This document shows positions 4,936-7,344 of a DNA stretch of 7,344 bases, piece after piece. Both the position numbers and the translations under genes were made by a program. The stretch covers positions 1 through 7,344 of the forward strand of contig DASRJW010000055.1 of assembly GCA_035649275.1 (NCBI GenBank), written 5' to 3'. The stretch comes from Candidatus Krumholzibacteriia bacterium (GTDB lineage Bacteria > Krumholzibacteriota > Krumholzibacteriia > G020349025). The notes beneath the pieces are model-generated. The model searched no databases, was not told the DNA's origin, and saw nothing but the letters and a program-made list of their open reading frames with translations. The stretch's first letter is position 1. Every line of letters starts with the position of its first letter.

Positions 4936-7344
4936 CTAGTCCCGCATGATGACGACCTTCCCCACGTGCTTCAGAACCGGCCCCTCCCCCGGAGTGTCGC
5001 GCCGGGGCCGCGCTTCTACCCGATAGAGATAGGTGCCGTTCGCCAGCGGGTCGCGGGCGAAGTCGAGGCCATCCCAGCGGATCGATACCTGCTGTGGCGT
5101 GTCGACGAAGCTCTCGTAGCGCCAGACCTCGCGCCCCGAGGAGGTGAACACCCGCAACAGCACATCCGCCGGATCGGTGAGCTCGAAGAAGAAGAAGGTG
5201 CGATCCTTGAACGGATTGGGGAAGGCGACGACGTTCGCCATCAGCTCCGCCGAAGCCGGCACCACCTGGAAGTCGAGGCTCTGGGTGCTGCGGTTCTGCA
5301 GATTGTCCGAGGCGATCAGCGTGGCCTTGTGCCCTCCCGCCGCCAATCCCTCGGGCAGCGGCACGCTCACCGTGCCGACGCTGTCGCTGCCTTCGGCGTA
5401 GCGGAACTGCGCGGTGACGTTGAGAGGCTGGTTGCGCTCGTCGAAGTCGAGGAGGATCGAGCTCGGCAGCGTCGTGCCCTGGATGTTGATGCCGTTCTCG
5501 TCGCGGATCTCGCCGAAAAGCTGCGTCCCCGGCTTCACCTGCGTGAGATTGTTTTGGAAGTAGAGGCGGATGCGCGGCGACCCGAGCGACGAGTCCGGCA
5601 CGGCGGCGCGGACGACACGCACGGCCTCGGCAGCACCCTTGGCGTCGTTGCCTTCGCTCGCGGCGAAGCCGTAAGCGCTGAGCCGCGCTTTGGCGCCGAG
5701 CTTGGCGCCGAGCGGAACGACGAACTGGAAGGCGAAGAGACCATCCTGCACGCTCACCCTGCCGCGATACAGCGGCGGCCCGGGCAGGTCGTAGGGGATG
5801 CGGACGAAGGGTGTCACCGGGGATTGGTAGCCGCTGTCGTCGGCGCTGCCCAAGACTTCCACATCGGCGCTGCCGTCGAAGCTGTCGAGGGGTACTGTCT
5901 GGCCAGGCAAATGCACCATGGCCTCGACGCGAGCGCTCGTGCCTGCTTGCAGCGAATCGGCGCCGCTGGTGAAGGTCACCTCCGCCTCCGGGGACTGGAG
6001 CACGAGCGAAGGATCCCCGAGGAGGACATAAGCTTCGTTGTTGAGGCCGTCGCTCGCGGGCGAGCGGCTCTTCCCCAGCATGTGGATGGTGCCGAGGGGC
6101 ACCTTCGAGGTGGTGCCGTCGACGAACATGGCATCCCAGATCTCCACGTTGTAGTCCGCATTGGCATCCGCGAAGGTGAGCTGCGTCGCCGCCATGGCGG
6201 CGACGGCGCCGCCCGCAGAGCTGGCGATCATGTCCTCGCACATGCTCTGCAGTTCCGGCGCGTCGAACTCCGCCACCGTGCAGCTGAAGGCCATGAACAC
6301 CGGCAGCTGCCGGCCGTTGGTGAGGGCCGGGATATCGGTGGAGAGGAAGAGTACCTCGTCCGCCAGCTGTCGCGGCGCGCCGTGGCCCTGATAGCAGACG
6401 AGGGCGCAGCCGTCGCTCCAGGCCCGGATGAAAGCAGCCCGGCCTTGGGGCTTCTGGCCGAGCGTCGCGTCATACTCGGTCAGGTAGATCTTGACGATGT
6501 CCCAAGACTCAGGCGTCCGCGGCACCAGGCGTTCCATCCCCAGGACGTGTTCGTCCTCGTAGCAACCCTGCCCCGGCTTGCATTCGTCGTCGGCGGAGAG
6601 GACGACGCGCGTCCGCCAGGCCTCGAAATCCGTCGAGTTGTCGTACTCCACGATCTTGTCCACCAGACGCTGGGCCTCCGCCGAGCTGCGCGGCGTGAGT
6701 CGCCCGACTCCGATATCCGGCACCGCGTGGACGTTGCCGAGGCCCGCGGCCCGGGGCATGTCCATCTCCCCCAGCCAGTCCTCCACGGCGAACCAGCGAC
6801 GCAGGTGCTGCGGTGACAGCTGCTCCACCCCGGCATCCATCGGATCGGCGTACCAGGCATGCACGGTGGGGACGAGCGTCGGCGTACTCCCCGCTTCGAG
6901 CCGGCGCGGATCATGAGTGGCCTCGCCGAAGAGGAGCGCATAGCGCAGGCGCGGCGCCGTCTCCCCCGGCGGGAAGGGCTGGGTGTAGAGCAGCTTGAGA
7001 TAGTTGCGGATGGCGAGCGGGTCCACCCGGGCGCCGGAGAAATTCTCGTAGATGTCGGCCACGTCGACCACTTGCACTTCGGGCGTGTGCCCCAGCGTCG
7101 CGGCGCCAGGGAAGTGGGCGCGGCGGTGCTGGGCGAAGCGCTCCGCCTGCTCGAGCAGCGAGGCGTGGGTGATCACCACCATGTCGGGTACGACCGCCGG
7201 CGTGCGGAGCGGTCGCACATTGCGCAGCACGGCGTCGGGGGATTCCACCAGCGTCGGCGTGTTCACCCCCAGGAAGTGGGTGCGGATGCCGCTGCCGCGC
7301 CCATAGCGCAGACGCCAGACCCCGGGCGCTCCTCCTGGGCTCGC
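4936..7344 (-). CDS. porU: PorU-like type IX secretion sortase, peptidase C25 family (5' end off the right edge)
   Basis: The visible 802 residues are the C-terminal part of a gingipain-fold cysteine peptidase. PorU in T9SS bacteria works at the outer face of the outer membrane: it removes the C-terminal domain of cargo and joins the cargo to anionic lipopolysaccharide. Numbering from the window edge: the C25 domain covers about 46-450, with family segments DIYENFSGARVDPLAIRNYL (97-116), LLFGEATHD (137-145), YQGHGAP carrying His321, FSCTVAEFD carrying Cys355, and a closing LLGDPSLVL. The His-Cys spacing of 34 is close to 33 in RgpB (His211, Cys244), so the enzyme looks catalytically intact. 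Beta-sandwich regions follow, including DENGINIQG and GLAAGGH motifs seen in PorU proteins. A C-terminal FlgD-like domain (about 707-802) begins FPNPFKDRTFFFF and ends GKVVIMRD. The frame is open to the edge, so the in-frame GTG at 7266 is not the real start; full-length PorU proteins exceed 1000 residues. It lies 310 bases upstream of the PorV-like gene. Confidence 0.9.
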   Translation of the reverse strand, partial: ASPGGAPGVWRLRYGRGSGIRTHFLGVNTPTLVESPDAVLRNVRPLRTPAVVPDMVVITHASLLEQAERFAQHRRAHFPGAATLGHTPEVQVVDVADIYENFSGARVDPLAIRNYLKLLYTQPFPPGETAPRLRYALLFGEATHDPRRLEAGSTPTLVPTVHAWYADPMDAGVEQLSPQHLRRWFAVEDWLGEMDMPRAAGLGNVHAVPDIGVGRLTPRSSAEAQRLVDKIVEYDNSTDFEAWRTRVVLSADDECKPGQGCYEDEHVLGMERLVPRTPESWDIVKIYLTEYDATLGQKPQGRAAFIRAWSDGCALVCYQGHGAPRQLADEVLFLSTDIPALTNGRQLPVFMAFSCTVAEFDAPELQSMCEDMIASSAGGAVAAMAATQLTFADANADYNVEIWDAMFVDGTTSKVPLGTIHMLGKSRSPASDGLNNEAYVLLGDPSLVLQSPEAEVTFTSGADSLQAGTSARVEAMVHLPGQTVPLDSFDGSADVEVLGSADDSGYQSPVTPFVRIPYDLPGPPLYRGRVSVQDGLFAFQFVVPLGAKLGAKARLSAYGFAASEGNDAKGAAEAVRVVRAAVPDSSLGSPRIRLYFQNNLTQVKPGTQLFGEIRDENGINIQGTTLPSSILLDFDERNQPLNVTAQFRYAEGSDSVGTVSVPLPEGLAAGGHKATLIASDNLQNRSTQSLDFQVVPASAELMANVVAFPNPFKDRTFFFFELTDPADVLLRVFTSSGREVWRYESFVDTPQQVSIRWDGLDFARDPLANGTYLYRVEARPRRDTPGEGPVLKHVGKVVIMRD
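5690..5713 (-). repeat. In-frame 12-bp tandem duplication inside the porU-like gene
   Basis: Two perfect adjacent copies of TTGGCGCCGAGC on the plus strand (5690-5701 and 5702-5713) encode a repeated LGAK in a VPLGAKLGAKARL segment. The reading frame is kept. It lies between predicted strands of the beta-sandwich region after the C25 domain and is probably a small slippage duplication in a loop. Confidence 0.85.

Noticed and set aside
4471-6816. 781-codon open frame on the plus strand opposite porU
   Set aside because: It is antisense to a well-supported PorU-like gene, its translation is low-complexity (rich in Arg, Ala, Glu, Val, Gly) with no recognisable motif or signal peptide, and long antisense frames are expected in GC-rich coding DNA.
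7264-7266. GTG as the start codon of the PorU-like gene
   Set aside because: The frame stays open to the window edge, reading GVWRLRYGRGSGIRTHFLG just before it, and PorU proteins have several hundred more N-terminal residues.
1-7344. CRISPR array, tRNA, rRNA, insertion sequence or integrase
   Set aside because: No regularly spaced repeats, no tRNA-like clover-leaf or rRNA-like stretch, no transposase motif and no terminal inverted repeats were seen in the window.

Overview
The window is a GC-rich bacterial segment (roughly two thirds G+C by eye) in which every supported gene lies on the minus strand, so transcription runs from right to left. It looks like one block devoted to protein secretion and the cell surface. 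The gene content is a type IX secretion (T9SS)-type sortase, a PorV/PorQ-type outer-membrane barrel and secreted proteins with FlgD-like/type A-like C-terminal domains. With the high GC, this suggests a Gram-negative member of the Fibrobacterota-Chlorobiota-Bacteroidota (FCB) superphylum outside the mostly AT-rich Bacteroidota, such as a Candidatus Eisenbacteria- or Krumholzibacteriota-like lineage. That placement is inference; there is no rRNA or other marker gene here.

Layout in order of transcription: (1) 7344-4936, the C-terminal 802 residues of a PorU-like sortase (peptidase C25, gingipain fold), whose 5' end lies off the right edge. (2) 4935-4626, a 310-base gap with no convincing gene, holding two small hairpins. 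(3) 4625-3633, a 330-residue PorV/PorQ-family outer-membrane protein with a signal peptide and an aromatic C-terminus. (4) 3632-3553, an 80-base spacer with a perfect 10-bp inverted repeat. (5) 3552-196, a 1118-residue secreted M6-family (immune inhibitor A-like) zinc metalloprotease with an FG-GAP/propeller-like region and a C-terminal type A-like sorting domain. (6) 187-1, the first 62 codons of another exported protein, starting 8 bases after the protease stop codon with its ribosome binding site overlapping that stop.

How they may work together: in Bacteroidota, PorV escorts cargo whose C-terminal domain is recognised by the T9SS, and PorU cleaves that domain and attaches the cargo to the cell surface. 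Here the sortase and shuttle genes are adjacent, as porU and porV are in Porphyromonas gingivalis, and are followed directly by a protease that looks like a cargo. The simplest reading is a sortase-shuttle-substrate cluster in an understudied high-GC lineage. The core translocon genes (porK, L, M, N, sov/sprA) are not in this window, so a working T9SS cannot be shown from this sequence alone.
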